Assembly: GCA_037176705.1 (NCBI GenBank) | Contig: CM073891.1 | Location: 49,602,571-49,666,570 of the forward strand | Direction of reading: 5' to 3' | DNA length: 64,000 nt | DNA from: Molossus alvarezi | Taxonomy: Eukaryota > Chordata > Mammalia > Chiroptera > Molossidae | Shown here: positions 51,290-64,000 of the stretch, piece after piece | Position numbering within the stretch: position 1 is the stretch's first letter | Layout of the letters: each line of letters starts with the position of its first letter | Translations under genes and position numbers: made by a program | The notes under the pieces: model-generated | What the model saw: only the letters and a program-made list of their open reading frames with translations | What the model was told of the DNA's origin: nothing | The model's database searches: none

Positions 51290-51470
51290 TACCTTTTTAA
51301 TTAAAAAAAATTATCTATTTATTTTTTTTAGCAGTTGACTCCCCCACATCCTCCCGCCCCACGCACAGCCATCATAACAGGGGCTGCCTATCTTTTTGGT
51401 CCATCAGGATTGTCTCCACCCCCTTCTTTGCCCCATGACTCTGTATCTTTATCTCTCTTTTCAAAAAATT
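51290..51470 (-). repeat. Probable L1 3' UTR, antisense, diverged
   Basis: A-rich/T-rich start, then cagttgactcccccacatcc, cccacgcacagccatcataa and ttggtccatcaggattgtct resemble the C-rich antisense L1 3' UTR seen at 44945 and 49085. Confidence 0.45.
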
Positions 51471-52104
51471 AACTATCCTTACATAAAAAATGCATAAAAA
51501 AAGAACTAAATATTTTCCTTAAATGAGACAGAAAAAGAGCATCATCCCTCAATTAACATATTTTATATATGTTAATACTGAAATTCAATAAAGTGAATAG
51601 TATAAACATATTTTTTCTACATCTCTAAATTTTATAAATTTTTGTTGACCAATATTTAAGAAAAGTTTATAAAATGTTGTTCACCTTCTTTTGGAATCAT
51701 CTTTTTCATTTGCCTGTATTATGTTTATATGGAAATGCAAATAATTTTATGTAGTACTATTCTAACTGAAATGTTAAATCATAAAACCAAGATAAACACT
51801 TATAAAGGATACTGGAATGAAGTTTCTTAAAATTCTGCTTATATCTTAACATTCTGATAAATTCATTGTTATGATCATTCTGAATTGATATTAAAATAGA
51901 AATGTTTTGCAACAAAATTTCTAGAATAAATTTGATGTTTTTATTTATAAAAATTATACATTTATAAAAAATCAGAATTGCATTTAAATAAAACTCAGTG
52001 GCTGAATAAAACTTTGTGCTTTTGGCTTCTGTAACCAGAAGGGATAGTCTTGTATCTTTGATTAAAACAATACCTGATAATGGTTTCAACTTCTGTAATT
52101 TTTA

Positions 52105-52290
52105 TATGGGCCAATTACTCCTATATTAGCACATTTTGTCCTAGCATAATCCTATGAGGTGAATTATATTAATGTTCCTAATTTACATTGAGAAAGTTAT
52201 AAATAAATTGTACATGGTTAATAATTTGAGAAAAGAATATGGGGAGTTTGGTTTAAGAATCTTTGCTCTGGTTTATAATACTGTTTTGCC
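52105..52290 (-). repeat. MIR SINE
   Basis: ataatcctatgaggtgaatt, ctaatttacattgagaaagt and agaatctttgctctggttta follow antisense MIR. Confidence 0.65.
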
Positions 52291-52539
52291 TTTATGTCCT
52301 GAAACTATAAATCAGAAAATACTTCTTAATTCTTAGTACACTTTTTATTCCCTTGGTATAAAAGAATCTTCATTTTAATATACAATCACATTGAGAACCT
52401 CCAGTTTACCCAATATTTATAGTAAACATGAATATATATGATAATGTGATTATATAAAATATGGAAGGTAAAAAATGAGCAAGAAAGATGAGATTGATAA
52501 TAGCAATGTTAAGTTAATGGCTAAACAATGAATTGTGCA

Positions 52540-52640
52540 ATCTTTTCTTTTTGTTCCACTTTGGTTATTACTGTATCCCCAGGGCCTAAAACAGTGCTTA
52601 TCATGGATATTCAATAAATACTTGCTCATTCAGATTTTCC
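52540..52640 (+). repeat. L2 LINE 3' terminus
   Basis: ctgtatccccagggcctaaa, acagtgcttatcatggatat and tcaataaatacttgctcatt are the canonical L2 3' end. Confidence 0.75.
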
Positions 52641-54660
52641 AGGTCATGGTGTGACTAAAATAGCCGCTTGATGTGATAATGAAGAGGTAGGCAGGGTTAA
52701 AAACATAATGCATCTTTTAAGACCTAGTAAAACATAAATAATTTATTTGGAAAATTAAGAGAAATCCTTGAATGCAGGGGAAAAAAATGGAAGGGGAAGA
52801 GACCTAATCAGGATTGAGCCCCAGAAAGGACACACATGGTCCTCAACCACCTCGAGGATGTGCGGTTGAGGAGTCCAGGTTGCAGATGAATAAGAATTGA
52901 AGTCACTAAAACTTGGAGTGTGCACCCCCCTCGGAGCCTCCCTCCGAACAACAGGAACGGTATTTGCTGCCATGCTTTACATCATGCAGCCACAATGTTA
53001 AAGATTAGATAGCTCTGCCTGAGCCAAGTCTGCACTGTATATGCCTCTGACGTGGCCTGGCACAAGAACTCTTTTCAGTAGGAACATTTTATTATTAAAT
53101 CCTGACTGAAAAGATTAAATGTCCTCTCTTAGGGATTCTGAATACTAGAGACACAGAGAATTGAGTCTGGCAAACACCCAGACACATAGGGAGAAGGTTG
53201 TAAGACGAACCCAAGACAATAAAAGTCACGAAAAGGCAGAAACTATGAGGTGGAGCGTGAGTACAGATTAATTTGTAAGTGGTGTGAATAGAATAAAAGA
53301 AATGGCAACAATTTGTGCACATCTTCCTATGTCATTGGAATACGCAGTTTGAGAGTCCTAATGACTTCATTTCCTGGTTCAAGTTTAACAGCACTCCAAG
53401 AGGAACACGTAACAGTTACTATATCTCTTCTCAAATACAAAACGAAGAAACAAATAAAAAACTAGTAATATTGAAATTATTTGTTGAAATGGCTTCATTT
53501 TGAAAAGCATTGCTGTGATGACCGCAAGGTTTGGAAGCATGAAATGAGAGAGAGAAGTGGGCCAGAGGCTAAACCAACAACTGAAGGCCGTAAGTTAATA
53601 GAAGAAATGGGTGATAGAGTCCAGTTGGCTTTGTTCCACTGTATTTACTGTTTACATTCTCATAGATTATACAACCATGTCTCACTCAGTAGGTGAGGTA
53701 TTACCTAATCATAAATAAAGGCATCCTGGGTTTCGGTCAAGGATAATTCATACGTAAGTGAAATTTTATTCTGGAATTCTATGTTCCAGGCTGATACTCA
53801 GTTAGAAAACACCGCTTCTGAAAAAAGACAGAAGAATAAACAGATGTAATAAAGACAAAATAATGTGTCTTCTGGGTTGCTGTGCCCTACATTCAACTAA
53901 CTTTTGCAAAGAATCAAACTAAATGAATGTGAGTATCACCCTCTCTTTTTACTCATCTTGTGCACGTTGAATTCACAAACGCCTTTGTTCTGTTTGCAGG
54001 GCACATGCTGACACAGCAATCTACGGTCTCTTGTTTTAATTTCTAACACTTACAACAGCTAAGTTTCTGTACTGTGGATTGCTTGATAGCTTTCATTAAT
54101 AAAGATAACAACAATAATACAAATATACATAGAAGTATTAAAAGGAACGAAGAAATTCCCTATAAACTTAACCAACAGAAGAATTAAATGTATGCTTCAA
54201 ATAAAAGGATAATATTTTTATAATCCTAGAGGGAAATGAATGATGGCTATCTACTTATGGAAATTATGTACTTTATTAAATCACTTTATACCATTTCATA
54301 AGCAAATTAGATTATTAATAGAAGAGAATTTTATTTCAGAATCTGATGGGAGCCAACTGGAATATTTAACATAATACCCACTAGTTTACGACATATATGA
54401 TCTTTCTGTCCCTTTTGGGTTAATCTTTTTAAATATACATGTTTAAGATTATCTTCATTATCTAAATTTATCTGATAATATTTAAATTTCTACTTGGCTC
54501 TAATATATAACTAGGGTTCGAGTTTGTATTACACTATACACCATTAGAACATGGATCTCAAGCCCGACCTTACAATACTGTCAACTGGCAAACTTAAAAA
54601 AAAATTGAGGCTAAAATAATTGATTCTGTGTTGAGGTCAGGTGTCAGTGTTCTATTTTTT

Positions 54661-54897
54661 TTTTTTTATCCTCTCCCGAGGACATTTTTCCATTTTTTGT
54701 TCAGATAGAGTGGGAGAGAGAGAGAGAAAGAGAAACATAGACGTGAAAAGGACACGTCGAGTGGTGGCTGCCACCCGCACAACCAACCAGGGCTGGGGAC
54801 AAACTGCAATCGAGGTATATGCCCTTAGCGAGAACTGAACCCGTGTCTCATTGGATCACAGGCCGACGCTCTTACCACTGAGCCAAACCGACCAGGG
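54661..54897 (-). mobile_element. Ves SINE with exact target-site duplication
   Basis: Body with cctctcccgaggacattttt and gtgaaaaggacacgtcgagt; head end gagccaaaccgaccagggca. The 16-bp flank cagtgttctatttttt is identical at 54645-54660 and 54898-54913. Confidence 0.96.
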
Positions 54898-57800
54898 CAG
54901 TGTTCTATTTTTTAATCAGTCTTACCAGATGATTTTAATACATAGTCAGTGTTGCAAACTCTACATTGTCCAAATACATTAAATATTGTGACACAATAAC
55001 ATTTATTGTAAATTGTAAATATTATTCCTATTAGATAAAAACACTTCTTAATATAGAAAGGAAAATAGGGGCATTACGTTCCTCTATTACTTATGTTATT
55101 TATGAAAATAATGGAGCATCATAAAATGTTTAAAACACTTTCTGTGGGTTCAAGCTCTGGGCCCCAGTACTGTCCTTGCCACAAACCTTTAAGAGTGAAA
55201 GCCAATGAGTTATCGTGGGCTTCAGTTTTATAATTAATGAAATTAATAAGTTGGCTTACAGGATATGTAATATCTCTGGTTTACCATTGTAAAATTTGCT
55301 CATTGCAAAATATAAGTGTTAATGAATGATTTTCAAATTTGTATAAGTTCACTACTTTTTAATAGGAATTATTTAATCTCTATTATTCAGATATTGAAAC
55401 TAAGATTCATAAATTTTAAGAAAAAACTTTTTTCAGAATTGTCTTCCCTGCTCTAGAAATCAAAATACTATATTTTTGCTGTTAGGTCACAATGAAAAAA
55501 TTACACACAAAAAAGACATTTTTTGGAGAAGTGACATTAAATAATGAGATCAGAAAGTGCAATGTTGTTATTAATGCACATATTAAGATGAAATCAATTT
55601 TACAATGAGATACTAGTCATTAAAAATGACCAAAACTGCTAGCAACTTTTTGTATGAATCTCTAAAGCTTTTCAGCACAGATATTAAGATCTGAAGCTCT
55701 GCTTTTTATTTCAAGCTACCTTTATTTTAAAAATGAAGCACCTGCAACTAATTAAAGTTCTAGTACTATAAGTAAAAAAAAAAAAAAAGACAAATATAAG
55801 TGTCATCAAGCACTCTGCAATTTCAGTTTTCAGGATGCAAAGATGGATGAGACATTAGATGAAAACAGCTTTGTTAGCACAGCTTTGACATAAGTTATGA
55901 AAGAAAAACACATCTTGGTACCTAAGTTACAATGACTCACTACCTTGTAAAGATAAAACATTGTTTTACATCTTTCCCATGTTCCTATTTATATAAGACA
56001 ACATTCCATTTTAAAAAGTGAAAATGACTTTTGCAATATACATAGTACACAAAAAGTCTATGTAGGATGCAACTACTGAGGTTTCTCAAGGTACTTAACA
56101 TTGCAGTGACTTTTGAAACAAAATTTATGGGTCTTTTGCTGTAGTTTTTTGTGTGCAAATAAAACTGCACTATAACAAATGCTATGACAATTGTGGATAG
56201 TTCAAAGATGGCATCACAGGTTTTTTTTCTGCTATTTGCTGTATTTATATTTGTGACAATCATGAGATGAATTTGACATGTGTACAAAAAAATTGTATAT
56301 GAAGTTTTCAAATGGAACAGAGCAACTGGTAATTATTCTAGGATTTTGTGAATATTATGATAGGCTTGTCTTCAGTGACATACTTATTTATAGGTTAAAA
56401 TCCTTGATAATATTTTCAGATTTCTTACAGTAAAAAAATTAATTTTTGAAGCTCCTTGGATGCGTGCAAGTGATCCTCATGAAAAGCTCTGGCTGCATAA
56501 AGAGACTGTCAGGCTGGAAACAGACAGTGTGTAGCTTTATGTTTGCCAAGTGTTGCCATCTTAAAATCTTGACTGTTGAAACAATAACATTTTGGCTGCT
56601 TTTATAACACTCATTTAATGTTTACAGTTTAGTAAATGTGCACTTTTATAAACAGAGGGCCTACCTAATTAAACTGGACCAGTGTAAGACTAGGTCAATA
56701 TATTGTGAACAAAATAATCCCAATATGGTTGGGTTACGGAACAGCTCAATTTTTCTCATTGAGTTCTATTGATTTTTGGCAGAGAAGAAAGAAAGAAAGA
56801 ACAGATGGTGAAAGAAAGAAATTGAGCTGCCGGGTGATGGAATACACAATCACACTGAATTATAAAGAATGGTGCTCCAGTCTCCTGAATAGTTATTTCA
56901 ATTAGGGTACAAATTCAACATATACTGTTTATTTCTGAAGCAAACCAATTTCTTTTTAAATAAAAATGAACTGAGTTCAGTTTCAAATTATGACAACCGA
57001 GTGTCAGAATTTTACATCATATGAAAGAGAGAGGTTGTTTTCTGTAGTTGGCTTAATGAAAAAGATTAACCGTATTTCCTTGTTTGGGTTGGAGCATGGG
57101 AAGAGATTTGCATTTACTAGTTGACAATCTGAGTGTTCAGATCTGAGGGATTTATACCACTCTGACACTGGTGAAGCTTGTTTATATATGCAAATTGTAC
57201 ATAAATATGTAAATTGTACGTAAATATGTAAATTACACCTTTGCTCTGACAAAGATTAGAAAGTATTTAAACCTTCAAATACACAAAATTACTAGAAAAA
57301 TTTACTTTTTCAAAACATAAAATATAGCATAAAGATATCATTTTTTACAATATGGCAAATTAATTTCATGTTGATATCGATATTCTATTCTATTGTTTTC
57401 TATTGTTTATCATATAAATCTGAAGAAATGATATCTTGAACAGCTAAGCAGTAGCTACATGTAATGTTTGTAAAAATGAAATAAAAATATTAATATAATA
57501 AAATTATTGTAAGAAGAATATAATTCTTAAGCTTTAAGTGAACTGCTTCGATAAGAAAAATGTATTCTGTTAAGAAAGAACCAAATTATTTTAATATTAA
57601 ACATTTTAAAGATTTTTAAAATTGTTATATTTTGTTCTGCTTACATGGAAACATAATCATTTTGAGTTTTCTGTATTTATTTCATGAGAATAACAATGTG
57701 AATCATACCAGGCTGCCTCAAAGAAGAATAAAAAATAAAAAAAGCAATTTTTAACTTATATGCTCAGTGGTAGAGAACAAAGTTAAATGATCAAAAGCAA

Positions 57801-57977
57801 GATTATATTTCTTCAAATCTCAAATACACTCTTAATTATGGTATCAGGATTTGTCTGTTTTGTGAGTTAACCTACCAATACATTTATTTTGTACATCTTC
57901 ATATTGTCAGTCATTGAGATTAAATTGACCTTTGATCTCTAAAAGAAAAGTGAATCACTTAGTCATTTCCAAGTATA

Positions 57978-58305
57978 ATTTAGTTCAGTGATCAGCAACC
58001 TTTTTCAGTTAAAGTTTATATATAAATATTTTTGATACTGTAGACCAAGAGGCAACACTGAGGATTTTGTGTAGGTATAAAGAGAACAACTCATTGCCAC
58101 AAACTTTTTATGGGTAAAACCGAAAACTTTATTTATGAAACTGAAGTTTGAATTTCATATAATTTTCATATCACAAACATTATTCATTTTTTGAGTTTGC
58201 TTCCAACTATTTAAATGTGTAGAAACTCTTCTTAGCCTCCATGATGTACAAAAACGAACAGCAGGCAGGATTTAGCCCACTGGCTGTAAACTTCCCAATC
58301 CTGGG
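57978..58305 (-). mobile_element. hAT-Charlie non-autonomous element
   Basis: Left end agtgatcagcaacctttttc, internal tttatgaaactgaagtttga and tttaaatgtgtagaaactct, right end gcaggatttagcccactggc...ccaatcctgg. The inverted terminal logic and the 'gcccactggctg' motif are hAT-Charlie like, with a longer interior than MER20. The exact family is not settled. Confidence 0.6.
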
Positions 58306-59741
58306 TTCAGTCTGTTTTATTTTTGTTTTGGAAAGTATCTAAGTTACAGAAAGAAACATACATTTATTTACCTGAGGAAGTATAAGTCTCTTAACCTAAG
58401 ACATGTGTTTCTGATATATGTACTGCCAAAGTTTGAGGGTAAATATTAATTTGGTTACTGAATTCTGAATTCACTTTTGTCCCTATCGGAAAGTAAAGGA
58501 TAAATAAATGTTTGTTTTCCCCAACACTTTATGACTATTTTTTCAGAGACAAAGTATAGTGAAAAGCAATTATTTTTTGAAGCAAAAGCATAGTTATTGT
58601 TGAATATTTTAGTTAGTATCTACATTGAGTTTTCCTCTAGTGAGGGTATTAAGCCTATTTTTATTATATCACCATTTAAGATATCATTTATAATCATAGA
58701 AAAGTGAAAGCCTTCCTCTGAACCATCTGAACTCTCTCTAAAAACTCATAAGATTGCTATTTATTTATTAGAAACATATAATCAAATACATTCAGTAAAA
58801 TGGAAAAACCCAGCATTACTCAAGGTCTCAGCTCATCTGCATGGTGATGGTGTCATACACTGAGTGGCAGTGGATAAGAGAAGGAATTTGTGAGGGAGGA
58901 AGACCTAATGAACTCAAGTTGGCATATATTCAATTTGCACACTAATTCAAGTTAGTACATCCAGGAGAGACCTGGGATACAAAGAGATATATGTATCTGA
59001 AATTCACAAGCAGAAATATGAAACAGAAATCAAATCCTGGGGTCTAGAAATACTGTGACAATACATAATTTGTTCCTTTCCTAATCCTTTATAAATTTCC
59101 AGGTTTGTGATAGTCCAGGAAAGTGCTTTAGTTTTATAATTAAGCATTCCAATTTTTCATCTGGGTACCACTCTAACATTTAAGTGAAAAGGCTGAATTA
59201 GAAAAAAAATATAACCTGTGATGGGTCATAGTTGCCACATTGTTCTTAACACTTACTGTAAAACTAGAGCAGGCTCAATATCAAAGTTTGTTTCTTTCTT
59301 CCTGAAAGATGAATGAGCCTCTTAAGATTTCCTAAAACAGCCCATTTCATTTATGCAGAGAAACAATGCCTCCAATACAGCATGTGCAATAGAATGTGGC
59401 AATTTACTCTAGTCTCTGGGTTGTTTTTTCACTTATCAAAGGTTTTTCAAAGCTTAGGAACCTTTATATGAACCAGGTCCAAGTTGCCAGCAATACTACT
59501 GTAATATTTGGATGTTAGGAAGGGATTAATGGTTTAGAGAGCAAATCCTTGGAACACAGAGGCTTTGCATTTCTTCAGTCTCAACCAGCCATATTATATA
59601 CGTTTCACTTGAGTTTTGCATACAAATTGGCTTGAAGTTTATAATAATAGTTTGCTGAAACATCTTAAGCATCAAGAAAAACAAAAAACAAAACAGAAGC
59701 TTGAACTGTTTGCTCTTGTAAAACCAACTTTTTATATATTA

Positions 59742-60035
59742 TTATTATTATTATTATTATTATTTTTATCCTCACCCAAGGACATTTTTCCATTTATCTT
59801 CAGATAGAGTGGGAGGGAGGGGGAGAGAGGCGGGGGGGGGGGCAGAGAGAGAGAGAGAGAAACATCAATGTGATAGAGACACATCGACTGGCTTCTTCCT
59901 GCACAACCCAGACCAGGGCTGAGGATGAATCAGGGACGAACCACAACCCAGGTATGTGCCCTCGTCTGGAATCGAACCTGTGACTTACTAGTCTATGGGC
60001 CAACACTCTAACCACTGAGCCAAACTGGCCAGGGC
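59742..60035 (-). mobile_element. Ves SINE with (TTA)n tail
   Basis: A (TTA)n run leads into ttatcctcacccaaggacat; head end gagccaaactggccagggc. A G-run (~11) lies inside the GA-rich part. A longer body than usual, with a small internal insertion near 59925. Confidence 0.92.
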
Positions 60036-60554
60036 CATATTACCCTTTTTGTTTCAGTAAACTTAGTTATGTAATGGCATATGATTAGCTATGCTATTAT
60101 GATTCACTTCGAAATGCAATGACAGATTTTATAGAAATCCATATCATTTTCTAATTAAACATATACAATGAATGAAGATCAAAAACTGGAATTAATCTTC
60201 TTGTAGTCTCAATTGTTCATTTTTATATGTAGCCCATATTCTTAGAGAACAATATTTTATTTCTTTCAAAAACTGTAGGTATTATTTTTTGCTTTGAATT
60301 AGGAAAAACTAAACAATCTCTGGTTAACTTTTTGAAATGTAATAGTTTCTGAATTTTTAGCATCTAAAACCTAGTAGCAGTAATTTACGTCAAAAATTTT
60401 AAGAGTGTGATCTTGTAATTAATTTTTTTAAAAAGTCATTTTTTACTGTAATGATTATGTATAATTGCACAGTGGCAGCATACGAATGCTGGTTTCTTTC
60501 AACCACCTGGAATCAGATCTTATCTGATGGAGAGCAGTAATTAAAAGTAATGAT

Positions 60555-60810
60555 TCCACTTATATAAGGTATCTAAAATAGTCAAATTCCCAGAATCAAA
60601 GAAGTGGCATGGTGGTTACAAGGGTCTGTAAGGAGGGGAGACGGGAGGTTACTAATCAAGGGCAGACAGTTTAATTTAAGCAAGGTGAATAAGCATTAGA
60701 GATGAGCTGTACATCATTGTTCCTGTAATAGACAACAATGGATTGTACACTTAAAAATATATTCAGAAGTTAGATTTCATGTTCAGCATTTTTACAACAA
60801 TTAAAGAAAA
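60555..60810 (+). repeat. Old L1 (L1M) 3' UTR
   Basis: gattccacttatataaggta, agtggcatggtggttacaag, acaatggattgtacacttaa and ttttacaacaattaaag are the 3' end of an L1MB/L1MC-type element. Confidence 0.8.
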
Positions 60811-63375
60811 AAAAGAGAGAGGCTTGGTGTGAGACAGACATCGAAACTGTTTCCCTCACCACTTGGTGGACTTTGGGTCATGGTTTTCTCATCCATAAAA
60901 GGATGAAAAATGCACACTACCTAGGAAGGCTGGAACAATTGCATGAGACAGTTTACACCTCTATTTCTGGCCAATAAATAACATTTATTAAGTGGTGATC
61001 ATTGATATTTTTATCACCACCATTATTTACTTTAACAAAAATGTGGGAGTTACATTTTTGAAGTACCTTTAAAAACAATTGTTTTAGAGCTGACCTCCTT
61101 TCACACATCAGTGCACACCAGCCTTGGGGAATTCCAAGCATCCTCAGTGAAAGGGACTAGGAAGGCTGATCCCAAACCAGCGCTCCACTCTAGGATCTAT
61201 GCCAGCTGAGCATCCGTCAGCTTTCCCTTGCTTCTGAGGCATGAGGGTTCACCGCTTAGAGGTACTCAGGCAAGGGTACAATCAGCATTCTGTGCTATTC
61301 GGAACATTGGTTCTAGGGTTGAAAACTGGAATTTTCTTGAGAAAAAATTTTATCCCCTTCTTTTGGAGTCATCTGGATGACGTAAGGGCAGAGCACGAAA
61401 CATAGAAAAATGGTTCTGGTTATTCAAATGATAGCTAACAAATGTTTAGATTGAGAACCGACGGAGGTACTTTCACTTTTTTTCTCTCTTATTGTGTTTG
61501 TTGTTTGGAAGAAAAAATCTGATAAACATTCCATCAGGTGAATGCATGTACTTTTAAAAGCTTAACATGTGAATCCTAAATGTCTGGAAGTAGGCAAAGG
61601 AGCAAACTCTCCATGAACCTTGCCTGCCCCACAAAAGAATGCTCTGAAGTTTTACAGCAGTTTTTATTTATGGTCACAGTGATTCACCAAAACTAACAAG
61701 CACTAAATTTTCACAGCACTGCTATCACTTTATTTGGCATGGGACAGGGAAATCTGTGACAGCCTAAATATGCAATTCTGAATTAAAACTCTCAAGATTT
61801 TTATCGAAGAAAAATTATTTGTACTTAGTTGCTCCCTTTTTAACATATACAATCTCTAGTTTCCTTGAATTTCTAAATTAATTTAGAAGCAGTTCTTTTA
61901 TTTAGGTAGATACAAATCTTGGTACAAAATGCATATTAAGAGGTTATTCTGTGGTATGTTGTAAACTGCTAAAGCAATTTAAATAAAAGTCCCAATTAGT
62001 GAGAATAGTGAGGACTTTGAAAAAAGGAGCAGCCACGTCAAAAAATTATTATCCAGACTGGAATAAAGATCTGAGGGGTGTAAATATGTTTTCTATTGGG
62101 ATTTCTACCACAAATGGCTCTCTTTTCCTGTATTTAATGGAAAACATACCATGAGTTTGATGTATACCTATCGAAAAGAAAAAAACACACTTATTATCTT
62201 CTAAGATATATGAGCTTATGTATTTATGAAAGATGGCATGGCAAACCACTTGGGTGCCAGATTAAAGCCCATAAGAGTCTAGAATGGTGGCTTAAAAATG
62301 AGCATTTTTTCCCCCAAGGACAGCAGTAGAAAAATTAGTATTTGTAAACCAAATGAACAGCTATTCTTCCTATGCTTCACATCTAAGACTTGAGTGTTTA
62401 AGTGTTTCTTTAAGCATTTAACAGAACTTTCAGATCTCGCAGGGAAAAATTCCTAGTCTTCCCTATTCACTTTTATTTCCTAGCCGATCTGACAATGTTG
62501 GTTTGTGAACTGAAAGCAATGACTTTGATTTACCTTAGTAAGTAATTTAGGTAGTTCAGTCTGGAGTCATCTTTCCTAGCAGAGTGCATTACGTTTAGAG
62601 TGTGCAACATCTAATTTCTCTAGTGAAGATAGCTGACTCTGAAAACTGACAAAATGGCAAAATCTTAGCCTTCTTTCAGTATTGAATAATAGTCTAGCCT
62701 TGAGCCATCAAATTGGAGTATTTCAGTGGTGCTCTCAAGTTTCCTGGAAATATTTTTGGAATAGTCTTCTATTATTAGGACTACTCAGTGAAAAAGTTAA
62801 AAAAACGTTACTTCCAGCCATTTAAAGAACCACAAAATATATTCATTCACATGCAGCTTATTCTGTATGAGTCATTTAAGTGAAAAGAATTAAAAGCATA
62901 GAACTCTAGTCCAGTGGAATGCCTTTAGAACCATGATATTGGAAGAGAGAAATAAAGGGCATACAACACATAGCCTTTACTGTATGTAGCTCATGCTGCA
63001 TAAGCATATTTTGATCCATTACATATCAGAGGGCACATTATAATAAACAACCTACACATAGGTTACCTGTGTGACCATGTATTTTATTCTTCTAAATTAC
63101 TATGATATAATATCATCTTAGTCTTTTAACTACATTGTCTGCCATTATTGTCATGTAATGTAAAACTCTCTTTCTGTTCTTTTCATGAGCTAAAAAAGAA
63201 TTCCATATTGTTAGGCACAATTTTAATAGTAAGTGAAAATGAATGAGATTGAGAGAAAATGTTATAATTTGGTAACAGTTTAGATTTTATGCATTTCTGG
63301 TAGGAGATAAAAGAGACGTGATATGTTCAATATGCATAATACTCTAGTACATTCACTTTTTATAAAGTACATTCA

Positions 63376-63583
63376 GCCTGGGCGGTATTGCTCAGTGGAT
63401 TGAGCATCCTCCCATGGACTGAGAGTCCCAGTTTGACTCCCGTCAGGGCACAGGCCTCGTTGTGGGTTTGATCCCCAGTGTGGGGCATGCAGAAAGCAGT
63501 CAATCGATGTTTTTCTCTCATATTGATGTTTCTCTCTCTCCCTTCTTCTCTCTCTAAAAAATCAATAAAATATATTAAAAAAT
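63376..63583 (+). mobile_element. Ves SINE with exact target-site duplication
   Basis: Starts gcctgggcggtattgctcag, body with agcagtcaatcgatgttttt, A-rich tail. The 12-bp flank aaagtacattca is identical at 63364-63375 and 63584-63595. Confidence 0.96.
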
Positions 63584-64000
63584 AAAGTACATTCACAAAA
63601 TACTCCCATTGAGTTATTATTGTTTTGCAATTCAATACCCTTTCAAAACTTTAAATAAGTTTATAAGTTAGATTCATTTCCTTTCTCAATAAATGAGAGT
63701 TGTAAAAAAATAGTGTCAACCAATATATTTTTAAGTAAAGTTTCATCTTTCTCAATCACATCTCACAGCATCTATTTGCTCTCCTTGAGTCCACCCTGCT
63801 GACTTGATTCACTCCTACCCCTTTAATATCTTGATAAATTTCTGGATAAAGCATTATATCAAGTGACTCTTGTTAGCTGTGAATATGGGAATATCTAGTC
63901 ATCTTGCTTTTTCAACTCTCTCTGGTTTTATATATCTTGGCCTAGTCACTACTTATCAATCTTTTCAGGAGACAGGGAGAATAATAGAAAGTCAAGCACA

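Larger units (their letters stand above)
22834..64000 (-). other. SEMA3A: SEMA3A intron 1, 3' part
   Basis: All sequence upstream of exon 2 in the window is intronic; at least 41 kb of intron 1 is included and exon 1 (signal peptide) was looked for and not found. Most Ves SINEs, the ERV1-type LTR, the L1, L2 and MIR fragments and the GC-rich island sit here. Long stretches without any feature I recognise are 22890-23920, 25220-26440, 32460-34010, 37680-40580, 42550-44940, 47610-48880, 49350-50890, 52640-54640, 54914-57970, 58310-59740 and 60810-63360. They are AT-rich with scattered short homopolymers. Confidence 0.85.

Noticed and set aside
60465..60500. U4 snRNA-like start (gcacagtggcagcatac)
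   Set aside because: Only ~20 bases resemble U4; the rest of the molecule and any snRNA promoter are missing.

Overview
This is a window of mammalian nuclear DNA, almost certainly from a bat. It is AT-rich and mostly intronic. It carries at least 21 full or partial copies of the tRNA-derived Ves SINE, which is typical of yangochiropteran bats. Many copies still have readable target-site duplications. No bacterial, viral or plasmid gene cluster is present, and nearly all open frames in the window are chance frames in introns or repeats.

The only protein-coding gene I can support is SEMA3A (semaphorin-3A), transcribed from the minus strand. Three coding exons are visible with good splice sites and compatible phases: coding exon 2 (22676-22833, 158 bp), exon 3 (16920-16982, 63 bp) and exon 4 (1962-2081, 120 bp). 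They encode residues ~38-151 of the secreted precursor, the N-terminal part of the sema beta-propeller. Two N-glycosylation sequons (N53, N125) and both local disulfide pairs (C103-C114, C132-C141) are kept. Exon 1 (signal peptide) lies beyond position 64000, and exon 5 onward lies before position 1. The window is therefore a small slice of a very large gene.

Layout by decreasing coordinate, which is the direction of SEMA3A transcription: 64000-22834 is the end of intron 1 (at least 41 kb), with most of the Ves SINEs, an ERV1-type solo LTR (~36360-37255), old L1, L2, MIR and Tigger copies, a nested Ves-in-Tigger insertion, and a ~1.2 kb GC-rich island (~40960-42180). Next come exon 2, intron 2 (5.7 kb, with a MER20 element, an AT-rich palindrome and a Tigger MITE), and the small exon 3. 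Intron 3 (14.8 kb) holds a ~430 bp polypurine tract close to exon 3, a second Tigger MITE, a young-looking L1 3' end and two local duplications near exon 4. After exon 4 comes the start of intron 4.

I did not find an undescribed biological system. The items most worth a second look are the AG-rich exon 4 acceptor together with a coding change, the polypurine tract and Tigger copies around the skippable 63-bp exon 3, a 44-bp perfect tandem duplication, an 88-bp dispersed duplication, two tRNA-head-only Ves copies that end at the same base, the LTR with triplicated U3-like units, and the GC-rich island. Repeat names and boundaries come from recognition by eye, not from a database search.
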